Of a stretch of DNA of 16,781 nt, positions 6,801 to 13,094 are shown in pieces (within the stretch, counting starts at the first letter, position 1; every line of letters begins with the position of its first letter). Where the stretch lies: positions 1 to 16,781 of the forward strand of contig JAIYAG010000257.1 in the NCBI GenBank assembly GCA_027489195.1. Direction: 5' to 3'. The translations under genes were made by a program, and so were the position numbers. The notes beneath the pieces were generated by a model, which saw only the letters and a list, made by a program, of their open reading frames with translations, was not told the DNA's origin and did not search any database. The stretch comes from Burkholderiales bacterium. Its GTDB lineage: Bacteria; Pseudomonadota; Gammaproteobacteria; Burkholderiales; Burkholderiaceae_E.

Positions 6801-6812
6801 GTTGTCTCCATG

Positions 6813-6829
6813 CCGCCGGGTGCCGGCGG
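6813..6829 (-). promoter_or_regulatory. Leader hairpin just upstream of the reductase ribosome binding site
   Basis: Perfect 7-bp inverted repeat (arm CCGCCGG) with a 3-base spacer. It ends three bases before the GGAG of the reductase gene on the minus strand. It could affect translation initiation or be a protein-binding site in the divergent promoter region. Only the structure is seen. Confidence 0.3.
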
Positions 6830-6888
6830 TCTCGTCGAGCCGGCAAGGGTAGTCGGAACCGCGGCGCACCGCGACCCGGCGTCCCGAT

Positions 6889-6918
6889 TCGACAGGGCCG
6901 TGCGCCGCGTCCTACCAT
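6889..6918 (+). promoter_or_regulatory. Possible promoter for the decarboxylase gene pair
   Basis: TCGACA (6889-6894) and TACCAT (6913-6918) are 18 bases apart. Transcription would start near 6925, about 50 bases before the ATG at 6974. The match is moderate (five of six and four of six). The region is shared with the divergent reductase gene, so a common regulator could act here. Confidence 0.35.
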
Positions 6919-6973
6919 CGGCCCGGGCGCCCTGCCGCGGGGCCGACCCGTGGCACCGATACGGAGACCCCCC

Positions 6974-7510
6974 ATGACGACGACCCAGGCGGCGGCTGCG
7001 CCCTGGCAGGAACGCATCTTCACGCTGCTCAAGGAGGCCGGCGTGCGGCAGGTGGCCTACGTGCCCGACGCCGGCCATGCCCACGTGATCCGCCGCGTGC
7101 AGGCCGACCCGGACATGCGCGGCATCGTGCTCACCACCGAGGAGGAGGGCGTGGCGCTCGCCGCGGGCGCCTGGCTCGGCGGCGAACGCGCGGTGCTGCT
7201 GATGCAGAGCAGCGGCGTGGGCAACTGCGTGAACATGCTGTCGCTGCTGCAGAGCGGCGACTTCCCGTTCGTCACGCTCGTGACGATGCGCGGCGAGTAC
7301 GCCGAGTTCAACCCGTGGCAATGCCCGATGGGCCGGGCCACCCAGGGCGCGCTCGAGCTGATGGGCCTGGCGGTGCACCGCGCGAGCACCGCCGAGGAGG
7401 TCGAGGACGTGGTGGGCGCGGCGCTCGACGCGGCGTTCCGCGGCGGCCAGCGGGTCGCGGTGCTGCTGTCTCAGCGGCTGATCGGACGCAAGCAGTGGGT
7501 GGCCAAATGA
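6974..7510 (+). CDS. Thiamine-diphosphate decarboxylase, N-terminal (PYR-domain) subunit, sulfopyruvate decarboxylase alpha/ComD-like
   Basis: 178 residues, the size of a single TPP-binding PYR domain. Signature blocks are VAYVPDAGHAHVIRRV (28-42), TTEEEGVALAAGAWLGG (54-70) containing the conserved Glu that activates the cofactor, LLMQSSGVGNCVNMLSLL (75-92) and QCPMGRATQGALE (116-128). The EEEG, AGA-LGG and LMQ-SG-GN patterns and the PMG block match ComD of methanogen sulfopyruvate decarboxylase as I recall it, and the N-terminal half of phosphonopyruvate decarboxylase. GGAG at 6962-6965 precedes the ATG with good spacing. Its stop overlaps the start of the next gene (ATGA), as expected for obligate heteromeric subunits. 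The reaction predicted is decarboxylation of a sulfo- or phosphono-pyruvate to the aldehyde; the substrate is inferred. Confidence 0.85.
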   Translation: MTTTQAAAAPWQERIFTLLKEAGVRQVAYVPDAGHAHVIRRVQADPDMRGIVLTTEEEGVALAAGAWLGGERAVLLMQSSGVGNCVNMLSLLQSGDFPFVTLVTMRGEYAEFNPWQCPMGRATQGALELMGLAVHRASTAEEVEDVVGAALDAAFRGGQRVAVLLSQRLIGRKQWVAK

Positions 7511-8142
7511 CGGAGCGCGGCATGGACACGAACAGGGACACGAACAGGGACGCAGGCCGGGGCGCCGCGGGCATCGATCGGCGCGCATTCGTCGCACGCC
7601 TGCTGCGGGCCTGCCCCGAGGCGCTGGTGGTCACCGGCCTGGGCTCGCCGAGCTACGACGCGTTCGCCGCGGGCGACCGCGACCGCACGTTCTACCTGTG
7701 GGGCGCGATGGGCGGCGCCACGCCGCTGGCGCTGGGCCTGGCGCTCGCGCAGCCGACGCGCCCGGTGCTGGTGGTGACCGGCGACGGCGAGGCGCTGATG
7801 GGGATGGGCGGGCTCGCGACCGTGGCCGCGCAGCAGCCGGCCAACCTGACGATCGTGGTGCTCGACAACGGGCACTTCGGCGAGACCGGCATGCAGCGCA
7901 GCCACACCAGCCTGGGCACGCGCCTGGCCGACGTGGCGCGCGCCTGCGGCATCGCGCGCGCCGACGAGATCCGCTCGATCGACGAGGTCGACGCGCTGGC
8001 CGGCCGGATCGCGGCCCGCGAGGGCCCGGCGTTCGCGCAGGTGTTCATCGCGAGCGAGGAGGTGCCGCGGGCGCTGCCGCCGCGCGACGGCGCGTACCTG
8101 AAGACCCGCTTCAGGCAGGCCCTGGGGCTCGGACCGATCTGA
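7507..8142 (+). CDS. Thiamine-diphosphate decarboxylase, C-terminal (PP-domain) subunit, sulfopyruvate decarboxylase beta/ComE-like
   Basis: 211 residues from the ATG that overlaps the preceding stop. An alternative ATG at 7522 would give 206. The TPP-binding motif runs from GDG at 92-94 (VVTGDGEALMGMGGLATVA) to DNGHFGETG, with Asn121 as the second metal ligand. GLGSPSYDAF and YLWGAMGGATPLALGLALA are the usual pyrophosphate-domain entrance. LDN-x-x-(F/Y)-G-x-TG is characteristic of sulfopyruvate and phosphonopyruvate decarboxylases. It should form a heteromer with the product of the upstream gene, the active site lying between the PYR and PP domains. The first 20 residues are polar and contain an in-frame duplication (DTNR twice), so the true N-terminus may be variable or start later. 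Confidence 0.86.
   Translation: MTERGMDTNRDTNRDAGRGAAGIDRRAFVARLLRACPEALVVTGLGSPSYDAFAAGDRDRTFYLWGAMGGATPLALGLALAQPTRPVLVVTGDGEALMGMGGLATVAAQQPANLTIVVLDNGHFGETGMQRSHTSLGTRLADVARACGIARADEIRSIDEVDALAGRIAAREGPAFAQVFIASEEVPRALPPRDGAYLKTRFRQALGLGPI
7525..7548 (+). repeat. 12-bp tandem repeat in the decarboxylase beta N-terminus
   Basis: GACACGAACAGG is present twice in direct succession and encodes DTNR-DTNR. A partial third copy (GACGC) follows. It is a multiple of three, so copy-number change would keep the frame. Confidence 0.8.
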
Positions 8143-8219
8143 GGCGTCCGACCCTGCCGTGGACTCGGGCCGGTTAAAGGCGCAGGATCGGCCTCCGATC
8201 CGCACCCACCCCAGGCACC

Positions 8220-8477
8220 ATGTCCCAGGCACCCTATTACGACCCCGGCTCGGCCCGGGTCTACTTCTGGGTCAGCGTCGACGGCGTGGCCGTGAGCGCG
8301 TCGATCGACAAGGCGACGCTGCACTACCGGTACCACCCCACCAGCGGCACCGACGACCCGCTGTCGACCTACACCTCGAATGCCACCGTGATCGACGAGG
8401 CCGTGCGCACGCGGCTGGCGGCGGGCGCGCGCGAGCCGGTGATGCTGCGCGACCCGGACATCTCCGCGCGCCGCTAG
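8220..8477 (+). CDS. Small protein of unknown function, 85 aa (weakly DUF1488-like)
   Basis: Begins at the ATG at 8220 after CCCCAGGCACC, with no clear Shine-Dalgarno sequence. The protein has a strand-rich N-terminus (ARVYFWVSVDGVAVSASIDKATLHYRY), then a polar stretch, then a helix (ATVIDEAVRTRLAAG) and the ending REPVMLRDPDISARR. The order of a V-F--VDG-x-V-x-x-x-I-x-x-x-L segment, a helix with an Ile/Arg-rich face and a final V-x-LR-x-x-D element recalls the DUF1488 family. I cannot confirm this by search. It lies 77 bases after the decarboxylase genes and converges on the BLUF gene. Codon bias supports a genuine coding region. Confidence 0.6.
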   Translation: MSQAPYYDPGSARVYFWVSVDGVAVSASIDKATLHYRYHPTSGTDDPLSTYTSNATVIDEAVRTRLAAGAREPVMLRDPDISARR

Positions 8478-8520
8478 GGCACGGTCCCTCTCGGCGCGGT
8501 ACCCGCCCGCGCGCGCGGAC

Positions 8521-9000
8521 TCAGCCTCGGTCGAGGGGGCTGAGCACGCCGTCGTCGAGGTGCTCGAGCATCCGCGTCAGCGTGGCCGCGCTGCGCGCGT
8601 CCTGGGCCCCGGCGCGGGCATCCTCGAGCACGCCGCGGATGTCCTCGGCGCCCACGAGCTCCATGTCCCAGGTCGGGAACAGCCGCTCGCGGACCTCCTC
8701 GGTCTCGCTCAGCGTGACGACCGAGTCGTGGCGCCCGTCGCCGCGGATCATGCCCATCAGCGTCTCGACCGCGTCGCGCGGGCCCTCGAGCCACTGGAAG
8801 AAGAGGCCGCCGCCGAAGACCAGCAGCCCGGTGATGCGCAGCCGGGGGTTGCGCTCGTGCGCGGCGGCGAGGATACGCTCGATGGCCGCGTCGTCGACGT
8901 CGGCCGCCGCGCGGCTGCAGTAGGTGGTCTGGAAGAGCAGGCTCGGCACGTCGTCGTCGCCGGCATCCTGCGGGTCCTGCGGTTGGTCGGTGGCGCTCAT
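8521..9000 (-). CDS. BLUF-domain blue-light photoreceptor (short, single domain)
   Basis: 159 residues from ATG 9000, supported by AGGAG ten bases upstream. BLUF domains bind FAD and switch on blue light. All key residues are present with the right spacing: Tyr27 (TTYCSRAA), Asn51 (HERNPRLRITGLLVF), Gln69 (GLFFQWLEG), Trp111 and Met113 (FPTWDMEL). The steps 24, 18, 42 and 2 residues are nearly identical to those between Tyr21, Asn45, Gln63, Trp104 and Met106 of AppA. The conserved RH pair of GDGRHDSVV is also present. There is a 20-residue acidic N-terminal extension and a 40-residue helical tail (DIRGVLEDARAG, then ATLTRMLEHLDDG) but no output domain, so it should signal by protein contact like PixD. 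It lies downstream of a chemoreceptor gene, separated from it by a hairpin. Confidence 0.92.
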   Translation of the reverse strand: MSATDQPQDPQDAGDDDVPSLLFQTTYCSRAAADVDDAAIERILAAAHERNPRLRITGLLVFGGGLFFQWLEGPRDAVETLMGMIRGDGRHDSVVTLSETEEVRERLFPTWDMELVGAEDIRGVLEDARAGAQDARSAATLTRMLEHLDDGVLSPLDRG

Positions 9001-9088
9001 GGGCGGGTCGCTCCTGCTGATGCCACGCAGTCCGTCCGCGCGATGCATCCGCCCACGATACCGCATGCGCGCCGGTTCGGGGCTCACC

Positions 9089-9109
9089 CGGCCGGCCCAC
9101 GGCCGGCCG
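9089..9109 (-). terminator. Strong hairpin directly after the chemoreceptor stop codon
   Basis: Perfect 9-bp stem (arm CGGCCGGCC) with a 3-base loop, starting one base after the chemoreceptor stop on the minus strand. No T-run follows, so it may act as a partial terminator, an mRNA-stabilising end or a Rho-dependent site. It implies that BLUF expression is lower than, or separate from, that of the upstream operon. TATCGT (complement of 9055-9060) is a weak candidate minus-10 for the BLUF gene. Confidence 0.5.
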
Positions 9110-9110
9110 C

Positions 9111-10697
9111 TCAGGCGCGGGCCGCGTCCTGGACCTGGAACACCGACACCCGAGCCGAGAGGTCGCGCGCGGTCTCGTCGAGGACGCGGGACATCTGCTC
9201 GAGCTCGCCGATCATCGAGCCGGTCTCGGCGTTGGAGCGCTCGAGCGCGGCCATGTTGGCGTCGGCCTCGCCGATCCGGTCGAGCTGCTGGACCAGGGCG
9301 GCCGAGATGCTGGCAACGCTCGCGCTGACGTCGTCGACGTCGCCGAGGATGCTGTCCATCTTGGTGCCCACCTGCTCGATGCGGTCGACGTTGCTGGTCA
9401 CCTGCGCGACCGACGAGTCGATCAGCTTGCGGATCTCGGCCGACGAGCCGGTGGTGCGGGTCGCCAGGCTGCGCACCTCGGCGGCCACGACCGCGAAGCC
9501 ACGACCCTGCTCGCCGGCGCGCGCGGCCTCGACCGCGGCGTTCAGCGCGAGGATGTTGGTCTGGAAGGCGATGCCGTCGATCACGCCGATGATCTCGGCG
9601 ATCTGGCGCGCCTGGTCGGCGAGCTGGCGCATGCCCTGGCGCACCGCATCGACCTCGCGCTTGCCGTCGCTCGCACGCTCGGACGCCTCGCGGGCGCGGG
9701 CGTCGACCTGGCGCGCGCCGGCCGCGCTGGACTCGACCATCGCCCGGATCTCCCCCATCGCCGACACCGAGCCCTGCAGCCGCACCGACAGCTCGGCACT
9801 GCTGGAAGACAGGCGCTGGCTGCCGGCGACGATGTCGCGCGCCGACACGTCGATGCGTGCCGCCGCGCCGCGGATGCTGCGCACCACCTCGCCGATGCGC
9901 TCGCTGATGCCGCGCAGCGCCGTCATCACCATGCCGGCCTCGTGGCGAACCCCCGAGACCGGACGCACCCGCAGATCGCCGTCGGCGATCGCCTGGCCGG
10001 CGTCGACCGCATCGCTCAGCGGCCGCGTGATCGAGCGTGCGATCAGCAGGCTCGCGAGGCCCGCGACGACCAGCGACATGCCGACCAGCGCCGCGATCGC
10101 GACCAGCGCCGAGCGCGTCGCGTGAGCGACCTTCGCCTTGCCTTCCTGCAGTGCGGCGAGCTGGCCGGCGCGGTACGACTCGACCGCGGTCATCATCCCG
10201 TTGAGCCGGGGCTGGATCGACTCGCGCAGCGTGCGCGTGGCCGCCTCGGCGTTCTGCGCGCGCAGCGCCCGCGTGAACTTCACCAGCGAGACCAGCACGC
10301 CCGAGCCGTGCCCGGCGAAGTCCTCCGCGGTCTTCGCGCCGAGCTCGCCGTCGTCCTTGAACGCGTCCTGCAGCTGCTGGACCTTCGAGCCGACCTGCTC
10401 GCGGCCCTTGTCGATGCGGGCGATCAGCGGCGCCATCTCCTCGACCGGCGCACCGATCGCGTCGCGCGCGGCGATGTTCAGGCCGTTGAGGTCGTCGAGC
10501 ACCGACTGCATCAGCTCGAGCCGCGGCAGCCGCGTGTCGAGCACGTCGACGAACTCGCGCGAGACCGACTGCAGCCGCGCGGCGCTGAAGGCGCCGAGGC
10601 CGAGCATCAGCACGCCCATCAGTCCGAACGCGAGGCCGAGTCGCGTGCCGATCCTGGCGAGGCGGGGCGCTTTCGCGCGGTCGACGCTGTCGTTCAT
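9111..10697 (-). CDS. Methyl-accepting chemotaxis protein
   Basis: 528 residues from ATG 10697, four bases after the SCO1 stop and preceded by GGTGA. A GTG at 10718 would add seven residues and overlap the SCO1 gene. Layout: TM1 about 18-40, a periplasmic helical domain 41-195 resembling the four-helix-bundle sensor type, TM2 about 196-220, HAMP 221-273 (RSITRPLSDAVDAGQAIADGDL), then a long cytoplasmic signalling hairpin. The tip IDGIAFQTNILALNAAVEAA and GEQGRGFAVVAAEVRSLA is canonical for CheA/CheW coupling. The C-terminus (VSVFQVQDAARA) lacks a CheR/CheB-tethering pentapeptide. The ligand is unknown. Its place at the end of a copper/heme gene set suggests it may sense redox state, a metal or a periplasmic oxidant. 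Confidence 0.93.
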   Translation of the reverse strand: MNDSVDRAKAPRLARIGTRLGLAFGLMGVLMLGLGAFSAARLQSVSREFVDVLDTRLPRLELMQSVLDDLNGLNIAARDAIGAPVEEMAPLIARIDKGREQVGSKVQQLQDAFKDDGELGAKTAEDFAGHGSGVLVSLVKFTRALRAQNAEAATRTLRESIQPRLNGMMTAVESYRAGQLAALQEGKAKVAHATRSALVAIAALVGMSLVVAGLASLLIARSITRPLSDAVDAGQAIADGDLRVRPVSGVRHEAGMVMTALRGISERIGEVVRSIRGAAARIDVSARDIVAGSQRLSSSSAELSVRLQGSVSAMGEIRAMVESSAAGARQVDARAREASERASDGKREVDAVRQGMRQLADQARQIAEIIGVIDGIAFQTNILALNAAVEAARAGEQGRGFAVVAAEVRSLATRTTGSSAEIRKLIDSSVAQVTSNVDRIEQVGTKMDSILGDVDDVSASVASISAALVQQLDRIGEADANMAALERSNAETGSMIGELEQMSRVLDETARDLSARVSVFQVQDAARA

Positions 10698-10701
10698 GGG
10701 T

Positions 10702-11325
10702 TCACCGGGTCGAGACACGGGTACGTGCCAGCAGGGTTTCGAGTTCGGCCACGGGCGCGTCGTACTTCGCGACGCTCCGCACCACCACCCGCTCGTCGAG
10801 CAGGTACCACATCGAGCTGTGCGCCAGACCCTCCGGCACGCCGCGGCGCACGCCGACGCGGAAGGTCTCTGCCATCGCCTCGATCGCGACCGGATCGCCG
10901 GTGACGCCGAGGATGGCCGGAGAGAAGTTCGCCAGGTACTTCGCGAGCTGCGCGGGCGTGTCGGCCAGCGGGTCGAGCGACACGAACACCACCTGCACGC
11001 GGCTCGCGGCGCCGCGGGCGAGCAGCTCGCTCGCGGTCTGCAGCGACATCGGGCAGGTGCTCGAGCACTGGGTGAATCCGAAGGTCAGCAGCGACGGCCG
11101 CCCGGCCAGGCGCTGCAGCTCGAAGCGCCGCCCGGCATGGTCGACGAGCCCGGTGCGCAGCGCGCCGGCGTCGCCGGCAGACGCGGCCGGAGCGCTCGGA
11201 TGGGGGCCGGCGTGAGCCCGTACCGCACGGTTCAGGCCGACCATCCCGAGTGCACCCGCGGCGACCAGCCCCGCGAGCACGCCGCGGCGGCGATCACTGC
11301 GAACGTGATGCACTCTTGACTCCAC
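10702..11325 (-). CDS. SCO1/SenC family copper chaperone/thiol protein
   Basis: 207 residues with a GTG start at 11325 backed by a near-perfect Shine-Dalgarno sequence. The N-terminus is SDRRRGVLAGLVAAGALGMVG, a membrane anchor or Tat-like signal. A thioredoxin-like domain follows with the copper-binding CxxxC at Cys87 and Cys91 (FTQCSSTCP) and the third ligand His169 (AHSSMWYLLD). FVSLDPLADTPAQLAKYL is a typical SCO segment. SCO proteins deliver copper to the CuA site of cytochrome oxidase or to other periplasmic cuproproteins. Here the likely clients are the neighbouring cupredoxin, or maturation of the heme proteins as a thiol reductant. The gene overlaps the upstream cytochrome c gene by 32 bases, so the two are co-transcribed. 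Confidence 0.9.
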   Translation of the reverse strand: MESRVHHVRSDRRRGVLAGLVAAGALGMVGLNRAVRAHAGPHPSAPAASAGDAGALRTGLVDHAGRRFELQRLAGRPSLLTFGFTQCSSTCPMSLQTASELLARGAASRVQVVFVSLDPLADTPAQLAKYLANFSPAILGVTGDPVAIEAMAETFRVGVRRGVPEGLAHSSMWYLLDERVVVRSVAKYDAPVAELETLLARTRVSTR

Positions 11326-11656
11326 CGAGTCCCTCCTTCAGTCCGATCACATAGGCGACGACGGCATCGATCTCCTCGGTGCTCAACTGGAAGCCCCAGT
11401 TGGGCATGATCGGCGAGCGGCCCACGCCCTCGCCGCCCTGGACCACGATCTGCTTGATCTGGGCGTCGCTCAGGCTCGAGCGCCGCAGGTTCGGCGGCGG
11501 CGGCTTGACCACCTTCGCGATCGCGGTGTCCCCGTCGGCCTGAGCGCCATGGCAGCGCGCGCAGTTCTTCTGGAACACCCGATCGCCTTCACGGGTCGGC
11601 TCGGCCTGAGCGGCGGCGCAGGTCGTCAGCACGGCGGACAGCAGCAAGGCTCGCAT
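11294..11656 (-). CDS. Class I mono-heme cytochrome c, periplasmic
   Basis: 120 residues from ATG 11656, beginning with a signal peptide (MRALLLSAVLTTCAAAQA, cleavage about residue 18). The frame is open to a GTG at 11680 adjacent to the preceding gene stop; that start would add eight residues and is an alternative. The heme site is CARCH at 32-36 (NCARCHG). The distal ligand is probably Met84 (SPIMPNWGF), and the C-terminal helix is TEEIDAVVAYVIGL. This is a small soluble electron carrier of the cytochrome c class I/c5-like type. Its position between the cupredoxin and SCO1 genes suggests it passes electrons to or from the di-heme enzyme at the head of the operon. Confidence 0.88.
   Translation of the reverse strand: MRALLLSAVLTTCAAAQAEPTREGDRVFQKNCARCHGAQADGDTAIAKVVKPPPPNLRRSSLSDAQIKQIVVQGGEGVGRSPIMPNWGFQLSTEEIDAVVAYVIGLKEGLGGVKSASRSQ
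11331..11338 (-). promoter_or_regulatory. Ribosome binding site that fixes the SCO1 GTG start
   Basis: The minus strand reads AAGGAGGG, an almost full anti-16S match, five bases before the GTG at 11325. It is embedded in the 3-prime end of the cytochrome c coding sequence and makes the overlapping GTG start convincing. Confidence 0.8.
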
Positions 11657-11683
11657 CGTGGATCTGCTCACGTGGAGCACCGG

Positions 11684-12013
11684 TCACTTCGTGACCGTCA
11701 GCAGCAGCTTCATCTCCGGATGGATGGCGCATTCGATCTCGAACTTGCCTTCCTTCGCGAACACCTGCCCCTTGGCCTGGCCCTGGGCGTAGGTGCCGAG
11801 GTCGAACGAGCCCGGCTCGGTCAGCGAGAACACGTTGTGCACGAACGGATCCTCGTTCTTGAAGCTGACCTTGTCGCCGACCTTGACCGCCAGCGCGGCC
11901 TTGTCGAACGCCTTGTTCTTCTGGGTGACCATGTGCTCGGCGGCGGCGGCCCCGCCGGTGAACGCGAGCAGCAGCAGGCCGGCGAGGGTCGGGAGGGTCG
12001 TGTGGGTCTTCAT
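11684..12013 (-). CDS. Small periplasmic cupredoxin (blue copper, plastocyanin-like)
   Basis: 109 residues from ATG 12013. A signal peptide (HTTLPTLAGLLLLAFTGGAAAA) is followed by a single cupredoxin domain. The copper ligands are His59 (DPFVHNVFSL), Cys95, His98 and Met101 in ECAIHPEMK. The motif is C-x2-H-x2-M, with a shorter Cys-to-Met loop than plastocyanin or pseudoazurin (C-x2-H-x4-M). Proteins with CxIHPxMK are often annotated as methylamine-utilisation-like cupredoxins and are usually found near MauG-like genes, as here. The frame extends upstream to 12118, but only this start gives a signal peptide. It probably shuttles one electron for the neighbouring di-heme peroxidase. GAGAG lies eight bases before the ATG. 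Confidence 0.88.
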   Translation of the reverse strand: MKTHTTLPTLAGLLLLAFTGGAAAAEHMVTQKNKAFDKAALAVKVGDKVSFKNEDPFVHNVFSLTEPGSFDLGTYAQGQAKGQVFAKEGKFEIECAIHPEMKLLLTVTK

Positions 12014-12047
12014 CGGGAATCTCTCGGCGAGGTTCGGGTTCGTCGGA

Positions 12048-13094
12048 TCAGCGGGAGGCAGTGGGGGCGCTGGCGGGTCCGGGCGGCAGCTGCGGCAGGA
12101 CGATCGCCATCGGCGCACCGGTCAGCGTGTTCATGAAGGCGACCAGGTCGGCCTTTTCTCCCGCCGTGAGGCCCAGCGGCTTCATGTTCGGGCTGAGGTT
12201 GGACAGGTCGTCGCCGCCCCGGTCGTAGTGCTCGACCACCTCTTCCAGCGTGCCGTACATGCCGTTGCGCATATAGGGCGCCGTCAGCGCGATCTCGCGC
12301 AGCGTCGGCGTCTTGAAGGCGCCCTTGAGCACCTTGACCCGGCGGTGCGCGAAGCGCCCCTCGGCGTCGCCCTCGGCCTTGATGCCGATGTTGTGGAAGC
12401 CGTTGTCGGTGAAGTTGAAGCCCTGGTGGCAGGCCGAGCAGTTGCCCTTGCCGTTGAACACCTCGAAGCCACGCTTGGCGGCGTCGCTCACCGCGGTGGC
12501 GTCGCCGGCGCGCCAGCGGTCGAAGGGGGCGTTCGACGAGACGACCGTGCGCTCGAAGCTCGCGATCGCGCGGGAGACGGTCTCGGCGGTCACGCCCTGG
12601 CCCGGATAGGCCCGCTCGAACATCGCGCGGTAGCCGTCGATCGCGGACAGGCGCTCGAGCATCTGCGGGATCGGCAGCGCCATCTCGTTCGGGTCGCCGA
12701 TCGGGCCGAGCGCCTGGTCCTCGAGGCTGGCCTTGCGGCCGTCCCACATCTGGATGGTGTTGTAGGCCGAGTTCATGATCGTCGGCGTCGCGCGGCCGAG
12801 CCGCTTGGACATGTGGCCGATCGCGGTGGGCTGGCCGTCGCTCCAGCCGAGCGAGGGGTTGTGGCAGGTGGCGCAGCTGATCATTCCGGAGCCGGACAGG
12901 CGCGGATCGAAGAACAGCGCGCGGCCGAGCTCGATGCGCGCTTCGTTCGGGACGTTGTCGGCCGGCGCCGGGACGGCGGCGGGCCGCAGCCACGGGTCGG
13001 GTTTCGAGGCCTCGGTGGCGACGACCTGGCCGGCGACCAGACTGGCCGCGGCGGCGAGTCCGGCGAGCGCGCCGGCGATGAGCTTGCGGTTCAT
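12048..13094 (-). CDS. MauG/cytochrome c peroxidase-like di-heme protein, periplasmic
   Basis: 348 residues from ATG 13094, preceded by AAGGGAAGGG; the open frame runs on to 13325 but only as Arg-rich noise. A signal peptide covers about residues 1-25 (LIAGALAGLAAAASLVAGQVVA). There are two c-type heme sites: CATCH 74-78 and CSACH 219-223. Other family blocks are LGRALFFDPRLSGSG (57-70), MWDGRKASLEDQALGPI (116-132), NEMALPIP, and APYMRNGMYGTLEEVVEHYDRGG (272-294) with DLVAFMNTLTG at the C-terminus. Members reduce hydrogen peroxide with electrons from cytochrome c or a cupredoxin, or oxidise protein side chains as MauG does for methylamine dehydrogenase. No methylamine dehydrogenase gene is present, so a peroxidase role or another target is more likely. 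It heads the predicted operon, 34 bases before the cupredoxin gene. Confidence 0.9.
   Translation of the reverse strand: MNRKLIAGALAGLAAAASLVAGQVVATEASKPDPWLRPAAVPAPADNVPNEARIELGRALFFDPRLSGSGMISCATCHNPSLGWSDGQPTAIGHMSKRLGRATPTIMNSAYNTIQMWDGRKASLEDQALGPIGDPNEMALPIPQMLERLSAIDGYRAMFERAYPGQGVTAETVSRAIASFERTVVSSNAPFDRWRAGDATAVSDAAKRGFEVFNGKGNCSACHQGFNFTDNGFHNIGIKAEGDAEGRFAHRRVKVLKGAFKTPTLREIALTAPYMRNGMYGTLEEVVEHYDRGGDDLSNLSPNMKPLGLTAGEKADLVAFMNTLTGAPMAIVLPQLPPGPASAPTASR

Noticed and set aside
4837..7032. 731-codon minus-strand open frame
   Set aside because: It runs across the alpha/beta hydrolase, an intergenic gap and the reductase gene in a wrong frame; the composition is Arg/Gly/Ala noise.
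8560..10125. 521-codon plus-strand open frame opposite the BLUF and chemoreceptor genes
   Set aside because: It contradicts two confidently identified minus-strand genes and has no recognisable domain.
12048..13094. Assignment of the di-heme protein to a true methylamine-utilisation cluster
   Set aside because: No methylamine dehydrogenase subunits (MauA/MauB) or MauD/MauE genes are present. The similarity is at family level only.
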